From contig CM020509.1 in assembly GCA_009823395.1 (NCBI GenBank), positions 22,088,199-22,152,198 of the forward strand: a stretch of DNA of 64,000 nt, in the 5' to 3' direction. Within the stretch, counting starts at the first letter, position 1, and every line of letters starts with the position of its first letter. The position numbers were made by a program, and so were the translations under genes. This stretch comes from Thamnaconus septentrionalis. Taxonomy: Eukaryota; Chordata; Actinopteri; Tetraodontiformes; Monacanthidae. Of the stretch, positions 28,169 to 37,467 are shown one piece after another. The notes under the pieces are model-generated. The model saw nothing but the letters and a program-made list of their open reading frames with translations, ran no database searches and had not been told where the DNA came from.

Positions 28169-29079
28169 TGGGCCAGATCCACAAAGCGATTGCGCGGCTT
28201 TTGCGGCAGAAACTCCGCGTAAATGGCGCCAAAAACCGTGATTCCGGTCTACAGAGGGGACGCAAACGTGAAAATCGGCGGAAAATGCGCAGAGGTGCAG
28301 GTAGTGGCAGGGCTGCGCCAGACTATGCGCAAAAGGACACACCCCCTTCGATTGCAAATATGCCTTATTCAAACAGCGGCAGATCCAGAAAGAGTTTGCG
28401 CTCGTGTCCGCACGCAGTTTGATAGACGGAAACACCGCCAACCAAAACCAGTCGCAGTTTCTGTCTGTCAAAGTGTTTCTTGCTCCTGAGTGAAACTTTC
28501 CTCTCTGAAAAGCTTGAAATATATATATGGCTCCCCAAATCTTATACATAGATAGGCATAGACTACAGTATATATGCCAGTATTTTGGATAGGCTATGGA
28601 AAATACAAATGGTACTGGGGTGTTGGTGATTGTCTTGCTTATATAATGACTAACGCGTCTTGCGTCTTGGCTTTCTTTCCATTATGGTAGCAGTGTTGTA
28701 AGACGGAGGAGGCATCGTAATGCCAGGCACGCGCACAGGAGCGCGATTATCCTAGCAGAGTTTTGCTGTTTGACTTGATTTTAAAGAGAGGAAGATATAA
28801 ATTGTTTTGCTTTAATTTTGTTGCATGTCTACTTGCTTCAGTAGCGAGGGCAGCCAGCCCACCATCTGAAAATGCTGTTTTCTTTTCTGCATCCATGAAC
28901 ACAAACCAAACACACGCACTCACGAACAACCTTTGGCCGCAAACTGCTCTCAGGTTGCCAGACCGCAACATTTGCACCTGTTTCAGGAGCCGCACCTGTG
29001 GCACAGATTGCAGCTGCAATCTCGCCGCAAAATGCGCCGCATTTTACCACTGCGCGCCCTTCTTTGAGGATCTATCCCT
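28169..29079. mobile_element. TIR DNA element in NLR-B intron 1
   Basis: The left end TGGGCCAGATCCACAAAGCG and the inverted right end (GGATAGATCCTCAAAG) form imperfect inverted repeats with further GCGGC-rich pairing inside. The interior is non-coding. It ends only about 17 nt before the acceptor of the next exon, so part of the pyrimidine tract of that acceptor may derive from it. The family is uncertain (Harbinger-like is a guess). Confidence 0.5.
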
Positions 29080-29096
29080 GTGTGTTGTATTTGCAG

Positions 29097-29216
29097 AGTT
29101 GCTTCCAAGACACAGAGACTGAAGTCTCCAGGGTCCAGTGGGGTGTCTCTGAAGAGTGACTGGTCCATGGATCGAGCTATAAACTTCAGTAATGAACCTG
29201 GAGCCTCTGGAACACA
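29097..29216 (+). CDS. NLR-B exon 2, N-terminal module
   Basis: 120-nt phase-symmetric exon after GTTGTATTTGCAG. It encodes VASKTQRLKSPGSSGVSLKS, DWSMDRAINF and SNEPGASGT, then donor GTAAGAAC. It resembles the single N-terminal exon of NLR-C more than exon 1 of this gene, so NLR-B combines A-like and C-like modules. It is open. Confidence 0.78.
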
Positions 29217-29493
29217 GTAAGAACACTAATGTCCTTGTTTCTCAGTCTAATTCTAGTTTGATTTGACAGTGATAAATTCCTCAGAAGGTGAAAAGGTGTC
29301 AGATGTTGTGGTCAGTGGTCAAGAGAAGAGAATCTTTGACAAGGTCACATTCATCATGTTGAAATGCAGCAAAGCCACTCTGAGACTGAACTTTATGCAG
29401 TGGCAGGAATGTTTGATGCTCTGTCATAAAGTGCAGCTCAACTCCACTGAGATGAATTTCAATCCAAAGCTCACTCTGCTCTCCTTCATTCAG

Positions 29494-29658
29494 TGTTCAA
29501 CTCTCAGAGCTTCAGTGTGCAGTGGTGTCTTCAGCTCTGCAGTCCAGCCCCTCCCACCTCACACTGCTGGACCTGAGTGGGACCACCCTGAAGGATCCTG
29601 GAGTGAAGCTGCTCTGTGCTGGACTGCAGAGTCCAAACTGCAGACTGGAAGTTCTCAG
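29494..29658 (+). CDS. NLR-B LRR exon 1
   Basis: 165-nt phase-symmetric exon, one codon longer than its paralogues at the start ([18 protein letters not shown]), then [19 protein letters not shown] and [15 protein letters not shown]. It is spliced here directly from the N-terminal exon because the NACHT exon is missing. Confidence 0.87.
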
Positions 29659-30137
29659 GTCAGTTCCTGCTTTCTACTGGTGGAAAGTGTGTGTCAGCAG
29701 ATGACAGCGGGTGTGTAACGCTGCTCAGTGTGAAGACTTCGAAGCAGATATTAAAGACTCATCTCGACAAAGTGGATGTTGTTGATATTTTCATGTCAAC
29801 AATCTGCAGCCAGAAAAGACTTTGGATGGTGAAGAAAGTGTGGAAAATGTCTCCAGTCACTTTGGAGCTCAATGGAAGTTGTTGATTGGTGATTAAGGTC
29901 ACATGACTGAGCACACAAAGGACTCACTGATTCTTTTCCATCTTCACTGCTGATTGGCTGCACACTGACTGACACATTGCTGTTGTTATTGTGTTGACAA
30001 CACACTTGCACAATGACTTGTTTGAGGGAATGACTCAATGATCTCAACAGCTACACATCTGGATCATCAACAGGGAAAATGACTCTTAATATGACATTTA
30101 CACCATGGAAGAAATCAAATATTGATTCTTTATTCAG

Positions 30138-30311
30138 GTTGGACAACTGCAGGTTGTCAGAGCTCAGCTGTGATTGGCTGCTCTCAGCTCTGAAGTCCAA
30201 CCCCTCCCACCTCAGAGAGCTGGACCTGGGTCTCAACCAGCAGCAGGATTCTGGAGTGAAGGAGCTGAGTGGTTTTCTGCAGAGTCCAGACTGTAAACTG
30301 GAGACTCTAAG
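30138..30311 (+). CDS. NLR-B LRR exon 2
   Basis: 174 nt, encoding [39 protein letters not shown] and a repeat ending CKLETLR. Acceptor TTTATTCAG and donor GTCAGTTC. It is open. Confidence 0.87.
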
Positions 30312-30379
30312 GTCAGTTCATCCTCTTCACTCTACAACTTGTATCACTCTTGTTATTGTTGTCATGATTTTCACTTCAC

Positions 30380-30660
30380 TGGGCCCTGTTGCAGGAAACT
30401 AGGATGAGGGATTAAGCTGGGATATCTTGGTTATCCTGGATCAATTGATGTGTGATCTGGTTGCACAACAGTGGGATAGGTGGAAGTGAGATATGTTCTG
30501 CTAGAAGTTACCAAGGAGATGTATTGTGTGGAGTGAGCTGCTCCAGACCAGGCTGAGTTCCAGGATCTATTTCATCCTTGTCTCAGTCAACAGTCACCAC
30601 CAGTGTAAAGCAGTGCTTCTTCCACTCAACACTGCACATTGTTATCACATTCACCTCCAG
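30380..30660 (+). repeat. intron segment shared with NLR-A
   Basis: GGGCCCTGTTGCAGGAAACT through GTTATCCTGGATCAATTGAT matches, inverted, 11460-11755 in NLR-A. It may be a small repeat inserted before the duplication that made the two genes. Confidence 0.5.
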
Positions 30661-30714
30661 CCACTGTCATTATTTCACCCTGGAAAATCTCTCCATCATT
30701 TATTCTCTATTCAG

Positions 30715-30888
30715 GTTGGAGAGGTGCAGTTTGTCAGAGCTCAGCTGTGATTGGCTGCACTCAGCTCTGAAGTCCAACCCCTCCCACCTCTGACACCTGG
30801 ACCTGAGTGAGAACCGGCTGCAGGATTCAGGAGTGAAGGAGCTGAGTGGTTTTCTGCAGAGTCCAGACTGTAAACTGGAGACTCTGAG
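30715..30888 (+). pseudogene. NLR-B LRR exon 3 with premature stop
   Basis: 174 nt with normal splice sites, encoding [20 protein letters not shown] and SNPSHL. CTCAGACAC has become CTCTGACAC, giving an in-frame TGA at 30791-30793. The rest ([18 protein letters not shown]) stays readable. The exon is phase symmetric, so skipping it would restore a continuous frame. Confidence 0.85.
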
Positions 30889-31232
30889 GTCAGTACTGGT
30901 TTGGAACCAGTGGATGATGGTTTCAGCACCAAACACAGTTCATCACACATGTTGAATAAACATTGAAATGAAGGTTTATTCATATCAAAATGACATCTAG
31001 AAATATGAAAACTTCATTCTGTTCATGTTTGAAATTTAAAACAGGTCATCAGTGGTCATGTGACCAAACCATTTCAACACACATTAGTTTTGGACTGAGG
31101 ATTTAATTTCAAGGTGACATTTTCTGTAATGTCAGATTCTGAAGTGAACATTTCACTTTGATTTTCAGAGTGATGACACCCTGGAAAAACTCTCCATCAT
31201 TATAAACTCTCCATCATTTATTCTGTATTCAG

Positions 31233-31409
31233 GTTGTGGAAGTGCAGTTTTTCAGAGCTCAGCTGTGATTGGTTGCTCTCAGCTCTGAAGTCCAACCCCT
31301 CCCACCTCAGACTCCTGGACCTGAGTTGGAACTTACAGCTGAAGGATTCAGGAGTGAAGGAGCTGAGTGGTTTTCTGCAGAGTCCACACTGTAAACTGGA
31401 GAGTCTGGG
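31233..31409 (+). CDS. NLR-B LRR exon 4
   Basis: 177 nt, one codon longer than usual: [20 protein letters not shown], then [20 protein letters not shown] and a repeat ending CKLESLG. The extra codon sits in the LRR consensus (WNLQL). The donor is unusual (CTGGG|GTCAGT). Confidence 0.82.
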
Positions 31410-31754
31410 GTCAGTACTGGTTTGGAACCAGTGGATGATGGTTTCAGCACCAAACACAGTTCATCTCACGTGTTGAATAAGCATTGAACTGGTGGTTTAT
31501 TCATATCAAAATGACTTTGAGGTCTGAACATTTTATTCTGTTAGTGTCTAAAATAAAAAAAGATAAAGAAAAAAAACTGACAGGTCATCATCATTTCAAC
31601 ACACATTAGTTTTGGACTGAGGATTTAATTTCAAGGTGACATTTTCTGTAGTGTCAGATTCTGAAGTGGACATTTCACTTTGATTTTCTGAGTGATGACA
31701 CCCTGGAAAAACTCTCCATCATTATAAACTCTCCATCATTTATTCTCTATTCAG

Positions 31755-31928
31755 GTTGAGTAACTGCAGGTTGTCAGAGCTCAGCTGTGATTGGCTGCTC
31801 TCAGCTCTGAAGTCCAACCCCTCCCACCTCAGACACCTGGACCTGAGATGGAACCACCTGAAGGAATCAGCAATGAAGCCACTGCAGGATCTTGTCCACA
31901 GCAGAGACTATCAACTGGAGAGTGTGAG
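31755..31928 (+). CDS. NLR-B LRR exon 5 (last LRR)
   Basis: 174 nt, encoding [39 protein letters not shown] and the terminal-type repeat [15 protein letters not shown]. It corresponds to 9921-10094 and 50367-50540. It is open. Confidence 0.87.
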
Positions 31929-32591
31929 GTCAGTACTGGTTTGGAACCAGTGGATGATGGTTCCAGCACCAAAGCCAGTTGATCCCACAGCAGAGGTCCA
32001 GTGTTCCCAGTCCCAGTGTGAGAGGAGGATGGTGACGTCCAGCTGCTCCTCATTCATCCAACATCTGCTGCCAAACTGCTTCTTCTCTCAGTTCACCACT
32101 CAATTATTGATCAGTTCATCTTCATCAGGCCTCAGTATCAGTCCAACACTCCATGGTCACATGACCTTCATATGTTCCACACTTGACATGTGACTGGTTC
32201 TTCTCACCAGTGTAGTGGGGGGAGTTGATTGATTAATTTAATCGATCAAACTCACAAAGGAGTGGAAACGGACATCAAAAAGAAATGAATAATTTTAATA
32301 TTTATAATATTTAATATGATTTGATCGGGGCACCACCTGCTTTTTGGTGGTTGACGTCAGCAGGAAACGCCAGAATCAGTCACAATACCGTCTCCTTAAC
32401 GGGCAGTTCTTGACGATACGCAGGGATTTGAACCACACTTTAATAAGTCAGTCAAACAATGACATCAGGCTTAATGTGCATTTATTTGTGTAACAATAGA
32501 TGGTTCTCACAGAACAGCATGACATGAATGTGGTCATAAAGACACAATCAGCAACGAACTGTGCGAGTGTTGGGTGTGCGTGCGTGCATGC

Positions 32592-32595
<4 letters not shown>

Positions 32596-32640
<45 letters not shown>

Positions 32641-32666
32641 TGGGCGAGAGAGAGAGAGAGAGAGAG
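32596..32666. repeat. (TG)n(AG)n microsatellite
   Basis: TG units followed by AG units with one GGGCG interruption. Confidence 0.93.
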
Positions 32667-33360
32667 AAAGTAAAGAAAACCTAAACTTAAGCTAAAAGTA
32701 ACAAAATAAAAGAAGAAATATAAAAGAGTTTGGTTTGTCTACTAGACTTGTTGTGGCTGAGTCTAGCAAAAATGATTTGGCAGTTATTTGTTAAGCTGAT
32801 GCGACACCAGACTCTTTGAGACAGTGAGCGAATGATGAGGGCTTACGTTGGATGAACTTCTTCCAAGTTGGTCCTGGGAGTTTGTACTGTACCGTTCGGG
32901 TCCGGTACCGCGCAGGGAGCTTGGATTAGCACACCGACCGTCGAGGTGGAACTGCCCGTTCTGCTCTGTCCTGCAGGTGGCTTCACTGGCGTTTTGGCAT
33001 CAGAGTAGAGTCTTCCTTCGTAACCAGTTGTAATTTTGGTGATCAAACGAATTACACGGTTTCGAGGAAGGAAAAACTGCTTGGCTGGTCCAAAAAGAAA
33101 AACCACAAAAATCACAATCTCAGGGCTGAGAATGCCAGTTGAGATTGGGCAAAAGTTAAAAATGAAAAATAATGGTCACTGGACGAGGCTGAGTTGTTTC
33201 TGCTTCTGTCTTAAATTGGCCTTTTGCCAGAAATTAGGAAAAATTAAGTTGACAAAAAAAACTAGACAAGACAACACTAAGAAAGACTAGACAACACTCA
33301 GCAAAACTAAAACACCAACTTCTTCTTCTTCTACTTCTTCATCTTCTTCTTTTCTTGAGA

Positions 33361-33830
33361 CAAAGGAACTGAATTCACTGAGATAACTTGGAGAAGAGGG
33401 TGGTCTTTTGAACTCCAAGAACCAATGAAAAGACTGTTCCAACACTAAAACTGATGGGTCGTCTTACACTATATGCATATGATGAATATGTATGTGGTGT
33501 CGGGTTCGTTGCTGATAAAGAAATAAAACAACAACCAAAAATGAAATAGAAGAACAACATGAAGAAATAAAAACCGTGTGATCCTTCGTATGGTGCATAC
33601 CTTGCGAAAGTTAGGAAACAGTTGAGGAAGACATAGCGTTCAAAGCACATTAAACCTTCAACATATATTTTATATCTAAATACCTATCAACCTATCTAAG
33701 CATGCATACAAAAGCAGGAGTAAGTTTATTTATATTTAAAAGACAACTGAAAGATTTAATAGATTTCGCATTCAGGCACTTATATGGGCATGTATACAAA
33801 TATATTTATATATATGAGTAGATATATGTA
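33361..33830 (+). repeat. diverged R1 repeat copy 3
   Basis: It follows 8600-9010: AACTCCAAGAACCAATGAAA, then GATGAATATGTATGTGGTGT and AAAGAAATAAAACAAC. It carries frame-breaking changes, so the 85-codon frame is lost. Its presence inside the TG...CA insertion suggests R1 is part of that larger element. Confidence 0.6.
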
Positions 33831-34671
33831 TCTGTGGTTGTCAATATTTAAAAGGTGTATGTAGGGATTGAGGTAACAGTCGCCTGAGTGTAACGTGGAA
33901 AACTGGTGATGGTAATGATAGGGATTATGGCAAAGCATGTAACATTGATATGAGGAAAACCGACGTTCAAAGTTTATTCAACTTTTAATCGATTACTTAG
34001 GAAACACTTTTGTAACCTCCCCTTAGGGGACACTCTTGCTCCACCTGAAGCTTGAAAGCCTCCAGGCTTCCTTTAGGAGGAAATCCTAAATTCGTTAATT
34101 TTGAGGTTAGAAGAGTGATTCAAAGTCCATTAATACTTTATTTTTGATGGTGGTCATAGATGTGTGACTTCCAGATTTCTCTGAAAAGGGGAAAATAGAG
34201 TTTTTAACATTGTCTGATATTGAGATGTTCAGGAACATCTGTGTTGAGGATGGCCCTTGGAGTGTTCTGCCGAGAGATAACGGTCGTAAAACTAGCGCTG
34301 GCCGCCAGTGGGACCAGTCCCTGCCTGGAACCAGGTCGTCTGAGAAAGCTTCGGAGTGGACTCCCAACTGTGATTTGTGGGTGAAAGTGTTCTTCCGAGA
34401 GCGGGTGTTTTACGGCTTTAAGATTTTAAGTAGAGATAGTTGCAGAGAAAGTAGCATCACAGCCAATCAGGTACCACCTTTGGTTCCTCCAAAGGTGGTT
34501 CACCGGAATGCCATGCTGCAATAAATTCCAATTGTCCTGGGGAAAAACATTAGGTCCAGATGTGGCACTACACCAGTCACTCCATCATCTCCATCAACAG
34601 TCAACGTCTCTGTGATGATGCGTTCAAGGACCGTGAGTCCTGACTCCTGCTGTCTCTTCTTCTCTCTGCAG

Positions 34672-34708
34672 GTGGGAGACTAACACAACGAGGATCTGTT
34701 TGGAGTAA
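34672..34708 (+). CDS. NLR-B terminal exon
   Basis: After TCTTCTTCTCTCTGCAG the phase-2 exon reads R/WETNTTRICLE and stops at 34706-34708. The upstream 100 nt (ACGTCTCTGTGATGATGCGT, then TTCAAGGACCGTGAGTCC) match the NLR-C and NLR-A introns, so this is the displaced end of NLR-B. Confidence 0.7.
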
Positions 34709-35787
34709 GGTTACTGTCAAAAAGATGTCTCCATGATTCTAACTATTCGTATTCGTAAAGTTAAACATTTGCATGTCTACAAAAAAGTTGTACATAAAAT
34801 TCTGCTGTCATACGCACGAGTTTGATAAATTTTGGGGGTTATGAACCTAAAAGCTGTGAGTGCAAAGTCTTAGAAATACAACTCTTTTTTCTACAAATAC
34901 CAAGTTTTCAGTGTGAGTGCAACAGCGTTGGAATTAAAAAGGATCAAATTTATAAATTTCTAAGTTCGAAGCATATGTGGGGACTTTATTTATTATTCAT
35001 TTATTCTGTTGTGTATTGTGAATTTTACTTTTATGTGTTATTTTATTTTATTATTATTTTATTTAAGTTTGTCTCTCACCTCTTTCCGTACCTTTCGGGT
35101 TTACGTAGCGTAGCGGATCAATCCCTCAGTTCCGCGTTGTATAAATGAGGTTAAGTGCTGCAGCGATTCATAGTTATTTTTCCGTAAGGAACGATATAAT
35201 AATGCTCCAGTTGGGGTACACCAATCTCACGTAAATACCGCTACTGCTACACGGTTGTTTTATGTTAGTTTTAATAATTCATTTTAGTTTTATTGACAAT
35301 TTTGTGTTCGCGCCAATTGTGCTGTGGCAGGCTCTACGCGGCTAGCGCAGCAGAGATAAAATGGCTGACTCGCCACCATTATTGTCGGCAGCTTTAAGAT
35401 TGTTGTTTTGCCCGTTTAGTGAAACAAGGCAGCCAGAAGACTGCTAAACGTCTTTTATTCTCTTCTGCAGGTATGTTTCCCTTGTTAAAAATGTGTTGTT
35501 TTCTTTGATTTTACCCCACCTATGCATTGCCACGTTGTCCAGAAGGTGTCACTGTTTGCCCGTTCATGGTGGTTTGGGATGATTGAGGTGAATGTGTGGG
35601 CTTTTCTGTCTTTTTCTCTATTTTCAAGTGAGTTGTGTATTGTAGTGTGTGGCAATGAATCCCAGAGTTCCGCGTTGTATAAATGAGGGGAAACAAGACA
35701 GCCAGAAGACTGTTAAACGTCTTTTATTCTCTTCTGCAGCAAATAAAAAGGCGAAAAACACAGCCCTCGAGTCATCTTTTAAGCAAC
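34709..35787. other. unclassified sequence with direct repeats
   Basis: Two pairs of direct repeats occur. TTCCGCGTTGTATAAATGAG is at about 35130 and 35665. A block with GCCAGAAGACTG, AAACGTC and TTTTATTCTCTTCTGCAG is at about 35430-35470 and 35700-35740. They hint at an older retroelement interrupted by the Gypsy insertion. No coding region is recognised; the 108-codon frame at 34822-35148 is AT-rich and unconvincing. Confidence 0.4.
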
Positions 35788-36020
35788 TGTAATGTTTTGT
35801 ACGGGATACCGTTTAAACCTTTATTGTGAAGGTCACCAGCATTACTGTTGTAAGCATGAAGCATTATTTTGATAAGCATTAAAATCGGAAGCAATAAAGA
35901 ACACCGAGGTAGATAGGGAGACGGCAAATAAAGAGTGAGCACATGCTACAAGAAAGTTGGAGCGTCCAGTTATTATATAGATAAGCTATAATACTTCTCG
36001 TATATAGCCATATCACAACA
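35788..36020 (+). repeat. Gypsy 5' LTR
   Basis: 233 bp, TG...CA. It contains AAGCAATAAAGAACACC, a possible polyadenylation signal, and ends before TGGTGTCAGAG. Confidence 0.93.
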
Positions 36021-36038
36021 TGGTGTCAGAGTGATAGT
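36021..36038 (+). other. Gypsy primer-binding site
   Basis: TGGTGTCAGAGTGATAGT directly follows the LTR; TGG as the first bases is the complement of a tRNA CCA end. The donor tRNA was not identified. Confidence 0.65.
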
Positions 36039-36062
36039 CGTACGACTACGGACTCGCTCGCG

Positions 36063-36127
36063 CGAAGAAGAAGAAGAAGAAGAAGAAGAAGAAAAAGAAA
36101 AAAAAAGACGAAGACGACGAAGAAAAG
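36063..36127. repeat. (GAA)n-rich purine tract
   Basis: GAAGAA repeats with A runs in the Gypsy leader, before the gag start. Confidence 0.85.
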
Positions 36128-36163
36128 TCGGAGTTGGAGGCGTTCGGCGTACCTACCCCGAAA

Positions 36164-36990
36164 ATGGATTGGGATTCATCCAATTTACCAGATGCGTGGT
36201 GGAGTTTCAAGGAACACGCAGAACTCATGTTCACAGGACCCCTTAAAAACAGAGCCGAAGAGGAAAAATGCAGTTTCCTTCTGCTGTGGATCGGCGATAA
36301 AAGACGGGACGTCAGCAACACGTGGACACTGACGGAAGATGAAGCTAAGTTGCTAAAAACCTCTACGACAAATTCTCAGAGTACCTCACTCCAAAAGCGA
36401 ACCCCATATTTGCAAGATACAAATTCCATGAGAAGACGCAAGAAAACAGTGAGTCATTCGAGCACTTTGTGACAGAACTCAAGCTGTTAGTTAAAGATTG
36501 TAACTACGCAAACAGCGATGAGATGGTCAGGGACCGCATAGTTTTCGCTACCAACTCACCTAGAGTATGCGAAAAGTTACTTAGCCAAGGACCGGAGCTC
36601 ACGCTTGAAAACGCAATCGATACTGCCCGCTCCCACGAGCTATCAAAAGCACAGCTAAAGATTATGGCGAACGGCAGCCACGACGTGCATGCCATACACT
36701 GCAAATCTGGAAAGCCAAGCTTCACAAAAAGTGTTAGTAGGCACAATGACAACGCAAAGAATCATGAAAATACATGCAGCAAGTGTGGAGGACACCACAA
36801 TAAATTCACAGACTGCCCAGCAAAAGGTAAACAATGCCTGAAATGTCGAAAATTCAACCACTATGCAAAAGTATGCAAAACCAAGTCTCACATTCCAGGT
36901 AGAACAGTGCACAGAGAAATCCACACAGTTAAAAATGACGACAATGATGATGATGGCTCGGAACTATTTGTGGACACTGTTACTACATAA
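36164..36990 (+). pseudogene. Gypsy gag, one frameshift
   Basis: The ATG at 36164 starts MDWDSSNLPDAWWSFKEHAE. Near 36355-36360 one A appears lost from CTAAAAACC, moving the frame to one that runs to 36990. The second part has a retrotransposon capsid stretch (SFEHFVTELKLLVKDC) and two zinc knuckles: CSKCGGHHNKFTDC, and the classical CLKCRKFNHYAKVC (CX2CX4HX4C). The TAA at 36988 is in the same frame as the protease that follows. Confidence 0.8.
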
Positions 36991-37467
36991 AATGAAGACG
37001 AGGAGAGCGCATATGCAGACGTTGGGTTGGGATCACAAGACAGGAAATTAACTTTTAAGTTGGACACTGGGGCACAAGCAAGCATCATACCAGCAAAAGA
37101 TTTTAATGCACTTATGCCTAACGCACAATTGATGACAGCGGACCGCAAGTTGACAGGTTATGGCGGGCATACGCTAGAAGTCAACAGCTACTGCAAAATA
37201 AGAAGCACATGTAAAGCCAAGTCAACCACCGAAAGGTTCTATGTAGTGAACTGCAAAGGCCCACCAATCCTAGGCTTCAAAGCCTGCAAAGCCCTGGGAC
37301 TCATCAAAGTGGTGTACGCAGTCAACAGTGACAACGAGAGCAGCACCCAATCAGACCACATCCTCGATGAGTATGCAGATGTTTTCAAAGGCATCGGCAC
37401 ATTCCCAGGTGAGTGCAATTTCAGAATTGACCCCAGTGTCGCGCCAGTTGTTTGCCCACCACGAAGG
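36991..37467 (+). pseudogene. Gypsy protease and start of RT
   Basis: In the gag frame after the TAA: an aspartic protease with the active-site motif LDTGAQASII (37060-37090) and a downstream ILGFKACKALGL flap/helix region. Next come the RT lead-in (FPGECNFRIDP) and VCPPRR, where coding continuity is lost at 37463. The protease seems intact. Confidence 0.8.

Larger units (their letters stand above)
32211..34572. mobile_element. 2.36-kb TG...CA insertion in the last NLR-B intron
   Basis: The NLR-C intron (50795-50830) is continuous where NLR-B is interrupted. The insertion begins TGTAGTG and ends CACTACA, flanked by CCAG on both sides (32207-32210 and 34573-34576). TG...CA ends with a 4-bp duplication suit integrase-type (LTR element) insertion. 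However, no long terminal direct repeat, gag or pol is visible. It includes a TG/AG microsatellite (32596-32666) and a diverged R1-like segment (33361-33830). The class is undetermined. Confidence 0.6.
28017..34708 (+). pseudogene. NLR-B: NACHT-less NLR-derived gene
   Basis: Exons in order are 28017-28156, 29097-29216, 29494-29658 (LRR1), 30138-30311, 30715-30888 (stop codon inside), 31233-31409, 31755-31928 and the terminal exon 34672-34708. There is no FISNA-NACHT exon. The intron after exon 2 follows NLR-C for about 255 nt and then jumps straight to the sequence in front of LRR exon 1. All exons are phase 2, so the N terminus would splice in frame to the LRRs. An in-frame TGA at 30791 ends the full-length reading frame. 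The product could be an LRR-only decoy if the damaged symmetric exon is skipped; otherwise it is a pseudogene. A DNA transposon lies between exons 1 and 2, and a 2.4-kb insertion lies before the last exon. Confidence 0.75.

Noticed and set aside
36046..36321. Phe-rich minus-strand frame
   Set aside because: Antisense of the GAA-rich Gypsy leader.
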